DNA from: Candidatus Rokuibacteriota bacterium
GTDB lineage: Bacteria; Methylomirabilota; Methylomirabilia; Rokubacteriales; CSP1-6
DNA length: 46,530 bases
Direction: 5' to 3'
Assembly: GCA_003221635.1 (NCBI GenBank)
Contig: QHSR01000226.1
Span: forward strand, 1 to 46,530
The first letter of the stretch is position 1, and every line of letters begins with the position of its first letter. Of this stretch, positions 23,269 to 31,172 are shown one piece after another. A program made the position numbers and the translations under genes. The notes below the pieces were generated by a model. The model was not told where the DNA came from. It made no database searches and was given only the letters and a program-made list of their open reading frames with translations.

Positions 23269-24210
23269 CTACGCGACCGATGGCCAGTAGACGAAGCCAC
23301 AGCCCGTCTGGGTACAGTGCGCCGGCACGTATTCGACCACCTTCGCCGGCCGCTTCATCGCCGCGGCCGCGCTGATCCACGCCCGCACCTCGCCCGTGCC
23401 CGACCGCATGTGGTCCGAGTCGAAGGTGAAGAGGTGCTGCAGGGCTTCGAGATCATTTCGCTCGAGCCGCTCGAGAATCCAGTGGTCGAGGGGCTGGTCG
23501 ATCCAGCCGGCGTTGAACATGCCCGGGTAGTGGGACAGGCCGCCCGACGCGTAGATCGCCACGCGCTCCGGCCGGTCGCGAAGGGCGTCCGCGATCGCCT
23601 CGCCAAGGTGCGCGCACCGCGCGGCGCTGGGCAGCGGCGGATAGTACTCGTTGAGGAAGACGCAGACGAGGGGAATCTTCAGACCGGGGTCGACCTCGGG
23701 CACGAGGTTGGAGACCATGTGCGACACCCCGCGCGCGGGGTTGCCTCGCGGATCGAACCGCGCGATGTTGGCGACGTCGAATCCACGCTTGACCAGCCCG
23801 CGCAGAAGATGACGGGCCAGCTCGCCGTGCTGGCGGAAGACGACCTTCGTGCGCTCCTGCGGCGCGATGCCGAACGGATCGCGGGCGCTTCGTCCCCACA
23901 GGGGCTCGTCGCCGGTGTAGATGGAAAACGTGGGGTTGTTGGCCATGTCGAACATATCGCCCTGGTCGTCGCCGATCATGAGCAGAGCGTCCGGCTGAAA
24001 CGCCTTCAGCTGGTCGCGCAAGGTGGCGAACGCGGCCTCGATCCGCTGGATGTGCCCGTCGATGATGGCCGGCGTCGCGATCTCGACCCGGGCGCTGTGC
24101 GGCAGGTGCTCCCGGGCCTCGGCGGGTATTCGCTCCAGCACCCGCGGCCAGTACTGGGCCTTCTGGAACATCATCGGCGCATGTGACGACGCCATCCCCA
24201 TTCCCAGCAT
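23269..24210 (-). CDS. LigB-type class III extradiol ring-cleavage dioxygenase subunit
   Basis: 313 residues from ATG 24210, with GAGGAGG 7 nt upstream. Fe(II)-dependent opening of catechol-like rings. The N-terminal iron histidine lies in MASSHAPMMF; the second conserved block is LLMIGDDQGDMF; and IYASGGLSHYPGMF contains the catalytic histidine of the LigB fold. The end PAHCTQTGCGFVYWPS is unusual but continuous. It is a member of the gallate/protocatechuate 4,5-dioxygenase branch by pattern. No alpha (LigA) subunit is adjacent. With the LLM oxidoreductase it points to aromatic breakdown. Confidence 0.85.
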   Translation of the reverse strand: MLGMGMASSHAPMMFQKAQYWPRVLERIPAEAREHLPHSARVEIATPAIIDGHIQRIEAAFATLRDQLKAFQPDALLMIGDDQGDMFDMANNPTFSIYTGDEPLWGRSARDPFGIAPQERTKVVFRQHGELARHLLRGLVKRGFDVANIARFDPRGNPARGVSHMVSNLVPEVDPGLKIPLVCVFLNEYYPPLPSAARCAHLGEAIADALRDRPERVAIYASGGLSHYPGMFNAGWIDQPLDHWILERLERNDLEALQHLFTFDSDHMRSGTGEVRAWISAAAAMKRPAKVVEYVPAHCTQTGCGFVYWPSVA

Positions 24211-24381
24211 GGTCAGCCTCCTCGCGGGCTCCGCGACTCGACACGAAGCGTGCGCTAGTGCGAATCTACCGCCTCGGGCGCCGCGGGACAAGGCGCATCC
24301 GCGTCGTGACGGCACCCCGAGCGACGCGGCATCGAACGGCCGGAGCCGGCGACGCCGAGGCGGCATCGCCTCTCCGGAAAA

Positions 24382-24878
24382 CTACGCGGGCAGCTTGTCG
24401 CCGTCCGGCGGGGCCGCGACCTCGAACGCGTTGACGACGCCGGACAGGAGCGCGAAGTAATTCGCGGCCGCCGTCAGCTCGACCAGCCACTGTTCGTTGT
24501 GTCGCTTCCTGAGCGCGTCGAAGGCCCCCTGGTCGACGCGGTTGGTGCGCATGAGCTGCCGGGTGTAGGTATGAGGTCGATGACCTCGTCGCCCACCCCG
24601 TTGCGGCGCGCCGCGGCGACTTGCGCCGCCCAGACATACGCCGCCTCACGCTCGCGCACGGCGCTCAGGATGGCAATCGAGCGGAGCTTCGCGTCGACGA
24701 CGCTGTCGTCGCGGAAAAAGGTGACCAGGGGGAGCATCCGTTCCGCCAGCTTCGGGCTGTGGAGAAGCATGCTGAACGGACCACGCACGCCTCCGAACAC
24801 CTTCACCACCGCGTCGACGACGGCGTGGTGCTCGGCGGGCACGTCGGATTTACCGGCGACTGGAGTGATGCGCGGCAT
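24382..24878 (-). pseudogene. Carboxymuconolactone decarboxylase-family gene, frameshifted by internal deletion
   Basis: The first part, from ATG 24878, reads MPRITPVAGKSDVPAEHH, GPFSMLLHSPKLAERML and VWAAQVAAARRNGVGDEVIDLI, the AhpD/CMD-like helical fold. After EVIDLI (near 24570) the continuation is in another frame: TYTRQLMRTNRVDQGAFDA, QWLVELTAAANYFALLSGVV, ending at TAG 24384-24382. About 15-20 residues expected at the join are missing. The family lacks the CxxC of AhpD here. In aromatic catabolism CMD decarboxylates 4-carboxymuconolactone, but many members have other roles. As it stands the product would lose its last third. Confidence 0.78.
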
Positions 24879-24936
24879 GATGAGCTCCTTTCTCGATGGA
24901 CAGGTTCTCAGGGTTCGCGGTTCGATGCATCGCCGC

Positions 24937-26094
24937 TCAGCCGATCTTCACGCCGTATTTCTCCAGCGTGTCGTCCCGCAGCTCGAGCCCGAGCCCCGGC
25001 GCCTCGGGCAGCGTCATGAATCCGTCGATGATGGGCGGGCGCTCGCGAAACAGCTCGAACCACAGCGGATCACGGGTCGGGTCCGCGAAGCTTTCCAGGA
25101 TGAACCCGGTCGGGCTCGCCGCGACCGCATGCACATGGATCTGAGGATCGTGATGCGCGGCGAGCGGGATCTGGTACAGCTCGGCCATCACGGCCGCCTT
25201 GCGCCAGGTCGTCAGCCCGCCGGCCCAGGTCGAGTCGATGATCAAATAGTCGACCAGCCCCTCCGCCACCATCGTACGCAGGCCGAACGGGCTGTACTCG
25301 GTCTCTCCGGCGGCGAGCGGGATATCGACCTCGGCCTTCAGCCGTTGCAACGTGTGGCGTTCGTCGTACCAGGGCATCGGGTCCTCGAGCCAGAAGATGT
25401 CGTGCGGAGCGCAGAGCGTCGCCGCGCGGACCGCGGTCGGCAAATTCCACCCCTGGTTCGCGTCGAGCATGAGCGCGACGTCGTTCCCCACCGCCTTTCG
25501 GATCACGCCCACGCGCTCGGCATCCGCCTCCGGCGTCAGTCCGCCGACCTTCACCTTCAGCGTGCGATAGCCCTGCTCCACGTACATCGCCGCCTCGCGT
25601 ACGAGATCGTCCGGGCGCTCACCGTCCCGGTAATAGAAGCCCGTCACGTACGCGGGGACCCGCCGACGGAGCGCGCCGCCCAGCAGGGCGTAGACCGGGC
25701 GGCCGATCGCCTTGCCCTTGAGATCCCAGAGGGCGATGTCGATGGCGCTGATGGCCGTGATCAGGGGGCGCTGCTGCCGCGTCAGTGCCGGAATGCCGCG
25801 CACGCTGGTGTAGGTCAGCGCGAACAGGTCTTGCCAGATCCGCTCGACGTCGAACGGATCCCCGCCGACGACGAGCGGCGTGATCGTGTTCAGGATGTCC
25901 TTCACGCTCCGCAGGCCGTCCGGGCCCTGCAGGAACAGGAACGGACCATGCGCCTCGCCGATGCCCACGAGGCCCGCGTCCGTCGTGATCTTGACGATGA
26001 CCTCGCTCACCCGGGTGATCGTGCTGGTCGACGTGCGCACCGCCTGGGGCAAGGGCGCCGACAGAAGGTAGGTTTCGAGGGCAGTGACCTTCAT
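24937..26094 (-). CDS. Mandelate racemase / muconate-lactonizing enzyme family protein
   Basis: 385 residues of the enolase superfamily. N-terminal cap domain (GIGEAHGPFLF), then the barrel with the KxK general base in TLKVKVGG, metal ligands at MLDANQGWN, WLEDPMP and AGETEYS, the conserved IIDSTWAGGLT, and the His of HHDPQIHVH. A KxK plus His/Asp dyad is the mandelate-racemase type, which covers sugar-acid dehydratases and racemases. Complete. It starts 59 nt from the divergent Ivy-like gene. Neighbouring decarboxylase-like and extradiol genes would suit either muconate or acid-sugar metabolism; the subgroup cannot be fixed by eye. Confidence 0.9.
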   Translation of the reverse strand: MKVTALETYLLSAPLPQAVRTSTSTITRVSEVIVKITTDAGLVGIGEAHGPFLFLQGPDGLRSVKDILNTITPLVVGGDPFDVERIWQDLFALTYTSVRGIPALTRQQRPLITAISAIDIALWDLKGKAIGRPVYALLGGALRRRVPAYVTGFYYRDGERPDDLVREAAMYVEQGYRTLKVKVGGLTPEADAERVGVIRKAVGNDVALMLDANQGWNLPTAVRAATLCAPHDIFWLEDPMPWYDERHTLQRLKAEVDIPLAAGETEYSPFGLRTMVAEGLVDYLIIDSTWAGGLTTWRKAAVMAELYQIPLAAHHDPQIHVHAVAASPTGFILESFADPTRDPLWFELFRERPPIIDGFMTLPEAPGLGLELRDDTLEKYGVKIG

Positions 26095-26129
26095 GTAGTT
26101 GACCCCGCGGGTTATTGACTCCGGTGGGC

Positions 26130-26135
26130 ATCATA
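26130..26135 (-). promoter_or_regulatory. Possible -10 box for the MR/MLE gene
   Basis: Minus strand TATGAT 36 nt upstream of the ATG at 26094; no good -35 at the right spacing. Confidence 0.27.
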
Positions 26136-26153
26136 GTGCATCAGGAGGGTTCA

Positions 26154-26684
26154 ATGCGCCACCGCCTGCTTACCGTGTGTCTCTGTGCCCTGTCCTTCGT
26201 CGCGGCCGCCGCGTGCACGATCCCCGCGGCGTCGGACTCGTCGATGCCACCGGCTCGGGTGCTGCCGGCCGACGCGCGCGCGCTCGCGTATGGTCGCACG
26301 ACCGACGAGGTGCTCCAGAATGCGGAGCTTCGGGACAAGATCCCCGCGCTGTTCGGAAGAGACTGGGCGCCCGCATCACAGGGTCGCGGGCAGATCGCGC
26401 CCGGCGCCGCCGCGTTCTTTGGAAAAGGGGGACCGATCCGGATGGTCAGCATAGGCGAGGCGAACTACGTCTCGGTCACCGGCTGCGCTCCGGATGCCTG
26501 CCGGACGCGCCGGGTACTGCTCCTCATCCGTGAAGGCGGGGCGCAGTTGCTCGCGCGGCTCGATGACGGCGCAATCACGCACTACTACGCCTACGACGGC
26601 GGCATCAAAGCGGCCGCAGGGCCCCCGATCGTTGATGCCGGGCTTCGCGCCCTGAGAAGCGTTGGCGACCCATACCCGAGCTAG
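26154..26684 (+). CDS. Putative lipoprotein resembling Ivy-type lysozyme inhibitors
   Basis: 176 residues from ATG 26154 with CAGGAGGGT upstream. The signal LLTVCLCALSFVAAAAC ends at a plausible lipobox cysteine. In the mature part ALFGRDWAPASQGRG, MVSIGEANYVSVTGCAPDAC and RRVLLLIREGG follow the order of Ivy-family proteins, whose CKPHDC loop plugs the lysozyme active site. Here the loop is CAPDAC, so both cysteines and the aspartate remain, but Lys and His are replaced. If correct it would sit in the envelope and protect peptidoglycan from lysozyme; a non-inhibitory relative is equally possible. The gene is 24 nt ahead of the DinB gene. Confidence 0.5.
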   Translation: MRHRLLTVCLCALSFVAAAACTIPAASDSSMPPARVLPADARALAYGRTTDEVLQNAELRDKIPALFGRDWAPASQGRGQIAPGAAAFFGKGGPIRMVSIGEANYVSVTGCAPDACRTRRVLLLIREGGAQLLARLDDGAITHYYAYDGGIKAAAGPPIVDAGLRALRSVGDPYPS

Positions 26685-26708
26685 GGCTCATGCACCGGGA
26701 GGACCCCC

Positions 26709-27314
26709 ATGGACGTTCGTGACCTGTTCCTGGACCAGCACGCCGCCATGCACTCGGCGGCCGTCGGCGGCAACAAGATGTCGGCGGCGGAGCGCGCCTT
26801 CACCGGCCTGACCGACGAGCAGATGCGCGTCCGTCCGCGCGAGGACCTCAACTCGCTGGCGTGGCTCATGTGGCACATCGCCCGGGCCGAGGACATCCTC
26901 GTCAACACGGTGCTGGCCGGGCGTCCCCAGGTCTTCGACGACCCGTGGAAGAAGCGGCTCGGCATCAGCCGTCCCGATTTCGGCATCGGCATGACCAGCG
27001 CCGAGGTCACGCAGTTGACGGGGCAGGTCGACCCGGGCGCGCTCCGCGCATACCGCGACGCGGTCGGGCTCCGCACGCGCGAGCTGGTCGGAGGCTTCAA
27101 GCCCCACGACTGGGAAGGCGTGGTTGCGGCCGAGGCCGTCGAGCGGGCCGCCGCCCAGGGGGCCTTCGGCGCCCGGACCGAGCAGCTGGTGAAGGCCTTC
27201 CCGGGGCGGCCGCGCACGGCGGTGCTGAGCGGCATCGCCCTCTTTCATTCCGCGGGCCACATGGGCGAGGCGGTGACCGTCCGCACCGCGGGCGGGTTCG
27301 GCACCGGCGTCTGA
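26709..27314 (+). CDS. DinB-like four-helix metal-binding protein
   Basis: 201 residues. DinB/YfiT-type helical bundle, in which three histidines usually hold a divalent metal. Seen: DLFLDQHAAMHSA, LAWLMWHIARAED with the first ligand, and FHSAGHMGEA near the end. Family members include thiol-dependent transferases (mycothiol, bacillithiol) and many of unknown function. GGGAGGA lies 8 nt upstream of the ATG. The gene is complete and converges on the hydrolase at 27327. Confidence 0.8.
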   Translation: MDVRDLFLDQHAAMHSAAVGGNKMSAAERAFTGLTDEQMRVRPREDLNSLAWLMWHIARAEDILVNTVLAGRPQVFDDPWKKRLGISRPDFGIGMTSAEVTQLTGQVDPGALRAYRDAVGLRTRELVGGFKPHDWEGVVAAEAVERAAAQGAFGARTEQLVKAFPGRPRTAVLSGIALFHSAGHMGEAVTVRTAGGFGTGV

Positions 27315-27326
27315 ACGTGCTGACGC

Positions 27327-28151
27327 CTAGGGGTGGATCACCGTTTCCGTGCGGCTGATGACGAACGCCTCGTGGCGCTCGAGGAAGTCGACCACGACCT
27401 CGGCGAACGCCTCCGGGCGATCCGTGCTGATCCCGTGTCCGGCATCGTAGACGAACACGAGGTGGCAGCCGGGCATCAGGTCCTTGTAGACGCGTCCCAT
27501 CGCCGGCGCGATCACGCTGTCCAGGGTGCCGAACAGCACCAGGGTCGGCGCTCCCAGGCTCGGGAGCCGACTCTCGAGATCGGCGTCGCGGTCGGGTCCG
27601 CGCAGTCGCTGGACCAGCGGCTGCGTTTTCGCCCGGATGGCCGGGTCGGGCATCGGGATGGCACCGAGCCGCTCGGGGTGAGCGTACAGGCGGCGCACGA
27701 TCTCTTCCGGGGAGCCGGAGGGAGATTCGGCGCCCTCCTGACGAATCGCGGCGGGGGCCTCCAGGACGAGGGCAAGCACCCGCTCCGGCGCTTGCAGAGC
27801 CAGCCACAGGGCCGTCTTTCCACCGAAGGACGTGCCCATGAGGTTGAAGGTGTCGAGGCCGAGATTCTTGATCGCCTGGGCCATCGTCGATGCCAGCTCG
27901 GGCATGCTGCGCGTCCCGTTGTTTTCGGGTGATTGACCGAACCCGGGCATCTCGAAGGCCACCACGCGGAAACGGCGAGACAGCAGGTCGTGCCCGGGCG
28001 TGAGGCGTAGCCCGCCCGCGCCGTGCAGATGCACCAGCGGGGCACCCTGCCCGGCTTCCATGTACCGGATCCGAAAGCCGTCCGCCTCGACGTAGCGTTC
28101 GCTGAAGGCCGCACCGGGAGCGCTCGGCATCGGGATTCTCTCTTCCCTCAT
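27327..28151 (-). CDS. Alpha/beta-hydrolase
   Basis: 274 residues. LVHLHGAGGL is the oxyanion loop, LMGTSFGGKTALWLAL the nucleophile elbow with serine, FGTLDSVIAPAMG carries the likely acid, and DAGHGIS the histidine. Most like carboxylic-ester or C-C-bond hydrolases acting after ring cleavage. Its ATG overlaps the stop of the upstream LLM gene as TGATG, so they are translationally coupled. Third gene of the NIPSNAP - LLM - hydrolase operon. Confidence 0.9.
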   Translation of the reverse strand: MREERIPMPSAPGAAFSERYVEADGFRIRYMEAGQGAPLVHLHGAGGLRLTPGHDLLSRRFRVVAFEMPGFGQSPENNGTRSMPELASTMAQAIKNLGLDTFNLMGTSFGGKTALWLALQAPERVLALVLEAPAAIRQEGAESPSGSPEEIVRRLYAHPERLGAIPMPDPAIRAKTQPLVQRLRGPDRDADLESRLPSLGAPTLVLFGTLDSVIAPAMGRVYKDLMPGCHLVFVYDAGHGISTDRPEAFAEVVVDFLERHEAFVISRTETVIHP

Positions 28152-29227
28152 CAGATATCGCGAATGCGCGGGAGCACCTTCTTGCCGAACAGCTCGAGCG
28201 CGCGCATGAGGGGCTCCAGATCGCCCGACCCCGGCGGGTGCAGGGACAGGTCGAGCACGCCCGCTCCGACCACGTCGCGACAGCGCCGGACCTGCTCCAC
28301 GACCGTGTCCGGGCTACCGATGAATGTCGTCGGGAGCGCGCCGCTCACGATCGGTGCCCGCGCCTCTCCCGCGATGTTGCGGGAATCGAGCTTCATGAGG
28401 GCGTCGCTGACGCCCGGCCGCATGGAGAACGGCCTCTGGTTCGGCTGCTCGCGCAGTAACGCCTGGGCGTCCTCATCGGTCTCGGCCAGGAGCATGTTGG
28501 CCCGATAGATGATTTGCTCCGGTGCCGGCTGCCAGCCGTGGCGCGCGCACTGCTCGCGGTAGTATCGCGTGGCCTTGCCCACGGCCTCGAACGAGCCGTA
28601 GGAGACGCCGCAACCCAGGTGGTTCCGCGCGGCGAACTCGCAGGACTCCCGGCTCGTCCCGAGCGCGTAGGTGGGCGGATGGGGCTGCTGCTGCGGACGC
28701 GGCCAGATGGAGACGGTGCGGTACTGGAAGTGGCGGCCCTGCCAGCCGAACGGTTGCGGCTCCGTCCACGCTCGGAGGATGAGCTCCATACCCTCGTCGG
28801 TTCGCTCCCGCGCCTCCGCCGGGTTGAGGTCGTAGGTCAGGTACTCGTTCGTCGTTCCCCGCAGCAGCCCGACGACCAGGCGCCCCTGGGCCAGCGTGTC
28901 GAGCATCGCCAGCTCTTCGGCCACCCGCACCGGATTGCTCTGCGGGACGATCGGGCCGAGCAGGGCGATCTTGATCTTCCGCAGGCGTGCGGCGATGTAG
29001 GAGGCCGAGACGATCGGCGCCGGGGTCAGGATCCGCGGGGAGTAGTGGTGCTCGGAGACGCTGACCCAGTCGAAGCCTAGCTCCTCGACGTATTCGAGCC
29101 GCTCGATCATGCTCCCATAGGCCCGGGCGCCGGCGTCACGGTCGTACGCGCCCGACGGCACCGGCCACTCGGACGGCAGCGCCTGAGGCGCGCAATAGCG
29201 CGCGGTTTCGAAGAACGAGACCTTCAT
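28151..29227 (-). CDS. LLM-class flavin-dependent oxidoreductase
   Basis: 358 residues from ATG 29227 (MKVSFFETARYC). Luciferase-like barrel: YVEELGFDWVSVSEHHYSP is the classical block of bacterial-luciferase-type monooxygenases, then ALLGPIVPQSNPVRVAEELA, LDTLAQGRLVVGLLRG and IGSPDTVVEQVRR. FMNH2-dependent oxygenation of an organic substrate is likely; no reductase partner is adjacent. The longer frame extending into the NIPSNAP gene is not coding. It is coupled to the hydrolase downstream and starts 17 nt after the NIPSNAP stop. Confidence 0.9.
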   Translation of the reverse strand: MKVSFFETARYCAPQALPSEWPVPSGAYDRDAGARAYGSMIERLEYVEELGFDWVSVSEHHYSPRILTPAPIVSASYIAARLRKIKIALLGPIVPQSNPVRVAEELAMLDTLAQGRLVVGLLRGTTNEYLTYDLNPAEARERTDEGMELILRAWTEPQPFGWQGRHFQYRTVSIWPRPQQQPHPPTYALGTSRESCEFAARNHLGCGVSYGSFEAVGKATRYYREQCARHGWQPAPEQIIYRANMLLAETDEDAQALLREQPNQRPFSMRPGVSDALMKLDSRNIAGEARAPIVSGALPTTFIGSPDTVVEQVRRCRDVVGAGVLDLSLHPPGSGDLEPLMRALELFGKKVLPRIRDI

Positions 29228-29244
29228 GGCCGCCTTCGCCTCTC

Positions 29245-29937
29245 TTACTTCATCGGGGAGAACGCGGTGGGACGCAGGATCGTGTTGGCCACCTGCTGCA
29301 CAATCGGCCCGTTCTTTTCGCTCTCGGCGAACACGCGGGCCCGCTCGGGGTCCTTGGCGAACCCGTCGAACTTGCTCATGCGCTCGTCCAGGCTTTCCCA
29401 GGCCAGCAGGTAGACCAGCTGGTGATCGTTGCCGCCCATGCGGTTCAGCCAGTAGCCGACCTGGCGGAAGCCGTGCTTCTTGAAGGCTCCACACGTGAAG
29501 TTGCCGAACCGGTCGGTGATGTTGGTGATCTTTCCGGGCATCGCCTGGTACTCGCGCAGCTCGAAGATGTACGGACTGCGGGCCGCCGCGTCCGGTCCGT
29601 AGGGCTCGCCCCGGTCGAGCTGGGAATACGAGGTCGGCTCCATGAGCTGGTTGTACACGCGGTTCACCAGCGGCCCGTCCTTCTCGGTCTCCGCCCACTT
29701 CTTGGCGCGCTCGGGATCGGCGCGCCAGGCGGCGTTCTTCTTGGTGCGCTCCTCGTAGCTTTCCCAGCCCCAGATGTACACCACCTGGTTGCTCTTCTCG
29801 CTCACGATGGGCGTCCAGAAGCCGATCAAGCGGAAGCCGTACTCCTTCCACTTGTGCACGGTGAAGCTCCCGAAGCGGTCGACGAGCGCGGGTAGCTTGC
29901 TGGCGGCGACATCGTAGCGGCGCAGTTCGTAGAGCAT
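29245..29937 (-). CDS. NIPSNAP-family protein with two tandem domains
   Basis: 230 residues from ATG 29937 (MLYELRRYDV), with GAGGTG upstream; a GTG five codons earlier is less likely. Two ferredoxin-like alpha/beta barrels: domain 1 MLYELRRY...VVYIWGWESYEERTKK, domain 2 YIFELREY...LVYLLAWESLDERMSK. Both carry the KWKEYGFR / KKHGFRQVGYW helix-strand pattern, so they are an internal duplication. Dimeric-barrel proteins of this kind often bind or transform small aromatic or heme-like ligands; no activity is established. First gene of the operon with the LLM oxygenase and hydrolase, so it may be an accessory to the same degradation step. Confidence 0.85.
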   Translation of the reverse strand: MLYELRRYDVAASKLPALVDRFGSFTVHKWKEYGFRLIGFWTPIVSEKSNQVVYIWGWESYEERTKKNAAWRADPERAKKWAETEKDGPLVNRVYNQLMEPTSYSQLDRGEPYGPDAAARSPYIFELREYQAMPGKITNITDRFGNFTCGAFKKHGFRQVGYWLNRMGGNDHQLVYLLAWESLDERMSKFDGFAKDPERARVFAESEKNGPIVQQVANTILRPTAFSPMK

Positions 29938-30064
29938 GACGCACCTCACCACGAGGATTTGAACCGGCGCTAGGATACCACCGCCGATGGCCCCGGAGGG
30001 CCGGGTGGCTTATGCTACGGCGGGTGAGACGTCACCCCATCCCCAACGAAGAGGAGATCTCTGC

Positions 30065-31165
30065 ATGACCGATCATCCACGGACCGCCGTCACCCGACGG
30101 GGCTTCCTGAGAACCGCAGCGCTCACCACCGCGGCCGTACCCCTGGCCCGCGCGATGTCCGCCTCGGCCCAGGCGCGCACCGCCGCCAAGGTTCTGGACT
30201 TCCAGACCCTCGCCGACGTCGCCAAGGCCGAGCAGGAAGGCGAGGTCGTCTACTACAGCCACGACGGCGAGGCCGGCATCGGCGTCCTGCTCGACTCGTT
30301 CAAGAAAGACTTCCCGAAGATCAAGACCAGCTACGTCCGGCTGCAGACCGGCGCGCTCTACGCGAAGATCACCGCGGAGCGGTCGGCCGGCCGCTTCGGC
30401 GTCGACGTGCTGCAGCTCTCCGACATCTCGCCGGCCATCGACTTCCAGAAGAGGGGCGGCTGGGAGGTGCACGTCTCACCGGAGCTCGCCGCGTACAAGG
30501 CCGAGCACCAGTCGGGCCCCGCCGGTCACTACACCTGGGGCGGCGTCAGCTTCGCCGGCATCTCCTACAACCGCGCCAAGGTGAAGCCCGAGCAGGCGCC
30601 GAAGACGTGGAAGGACATCCTCAATCCGGCTTTCAAGGACGGGATCAGCGCGAAGCTCGCCACCTCCGGCATGCAGCACGCCCAGTGGTACACGCTGCGC
30701 AAGCTCTACGGCAACGACTTCTGGCAGGAGTTCGCCAAGCAGCGGCCGAAGGGATTCGACGCCCGCGCCCAGCTCTTCGACCGGCTGTCCAAGGGCGACG
30801 ACCGCATGTGCGTGCTCGCCGAGTACGCCGGCTACACGCTCTTCCAGGAGAAGGGCGCGGACATCGAGTTCGTGGCGCCGGCCGATGGATTGCCGGCCAC
30901 GGCGTTCTTCATCGGCGTCGTCAATCGCGCCCCCCATCCCGAGGCGGCCAAGCTCTTCGTGGACTGGGCGCTGTCCAAGCGCGGCCAGGCGGTCTACCAG
31001 AACCAGAAGATCCTCCTCTACGGCTCGCTGCGGAGCGACGCCCCGCCGATGCCCACGGGCAAGCGGCTGTCGGACTTCAAGCTCCTCTTTCCCACGGACT
31101 GGAACGACTACGTGGCGAGCCACCCCGTGTTCGTGAAGGAGTGGAACTCGATCATGGGGTTGTGA
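30065..31165 (+). CDS. Tat-exported ABC importer substrate-binding protein (Fbp/Afu, family 1)
   Basis: 366 residues from ATG 30065. A twin-arginine signal, TRRGFLRTAALTTAAVPLA, implies export in folded form. Mature part: EGEVVYYSHDGEAGIGVLL, FGVDVLQLSDISPAIDFQK, GGVSFAGISYNRAKVKPEQAPKTW-like ISYNRAKVKPEQAPKTW, and AAKLFVDWALSKRGQAVYQ, the pattern of iron(III)/spermidine/phosphonate-type binding proteins. The iron-ligand tyrosine pair is not clearly present, so the ligand may be organic. First gene of a three-gene importer; GAGGAG lies about 9 nt upstream. Confidence 0.9.
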   Translation: MTDHPRTAVTRRGFLRTAALTTAAVPLARAMSASAQARTAAKVLDFQTLADVAKAEQEGEVVYYSHDGEAGIGVLLDSFKKDFPKIKTSYVRLQTGALYAKITAERSAGRFGVDVLQLSDISPAIDFQKRGGWEVHVSPELAAYKAEHQSGPAGHYTWGGVSFAGISYNRAKVKPEQAPKTWKDILNPAFKDGISAKLATSGMQHAQWYTLRKLYGNDFWQEFAKQRPKGFDARAQLFDRLSKGDDRMCVLAEYAGYTLFQEKGADIEFVAPADGLPATAFFIGVVNRAPHPEAAKLFVDWALSKRGQAVYQNQKILLYGSLRSDAPPMPTGKRLSDFKLLFPTDWNDYVASHPVFVKEWNSIMGL

Positions 31166-31172
31166 CCACCGC

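Noticed and set aside
22081-24186. 701-aa frame on the plus strand
   Set aside because: Antisense of the binding protein, LLM and LigB genes, which carry clear motifs on the minus strand.
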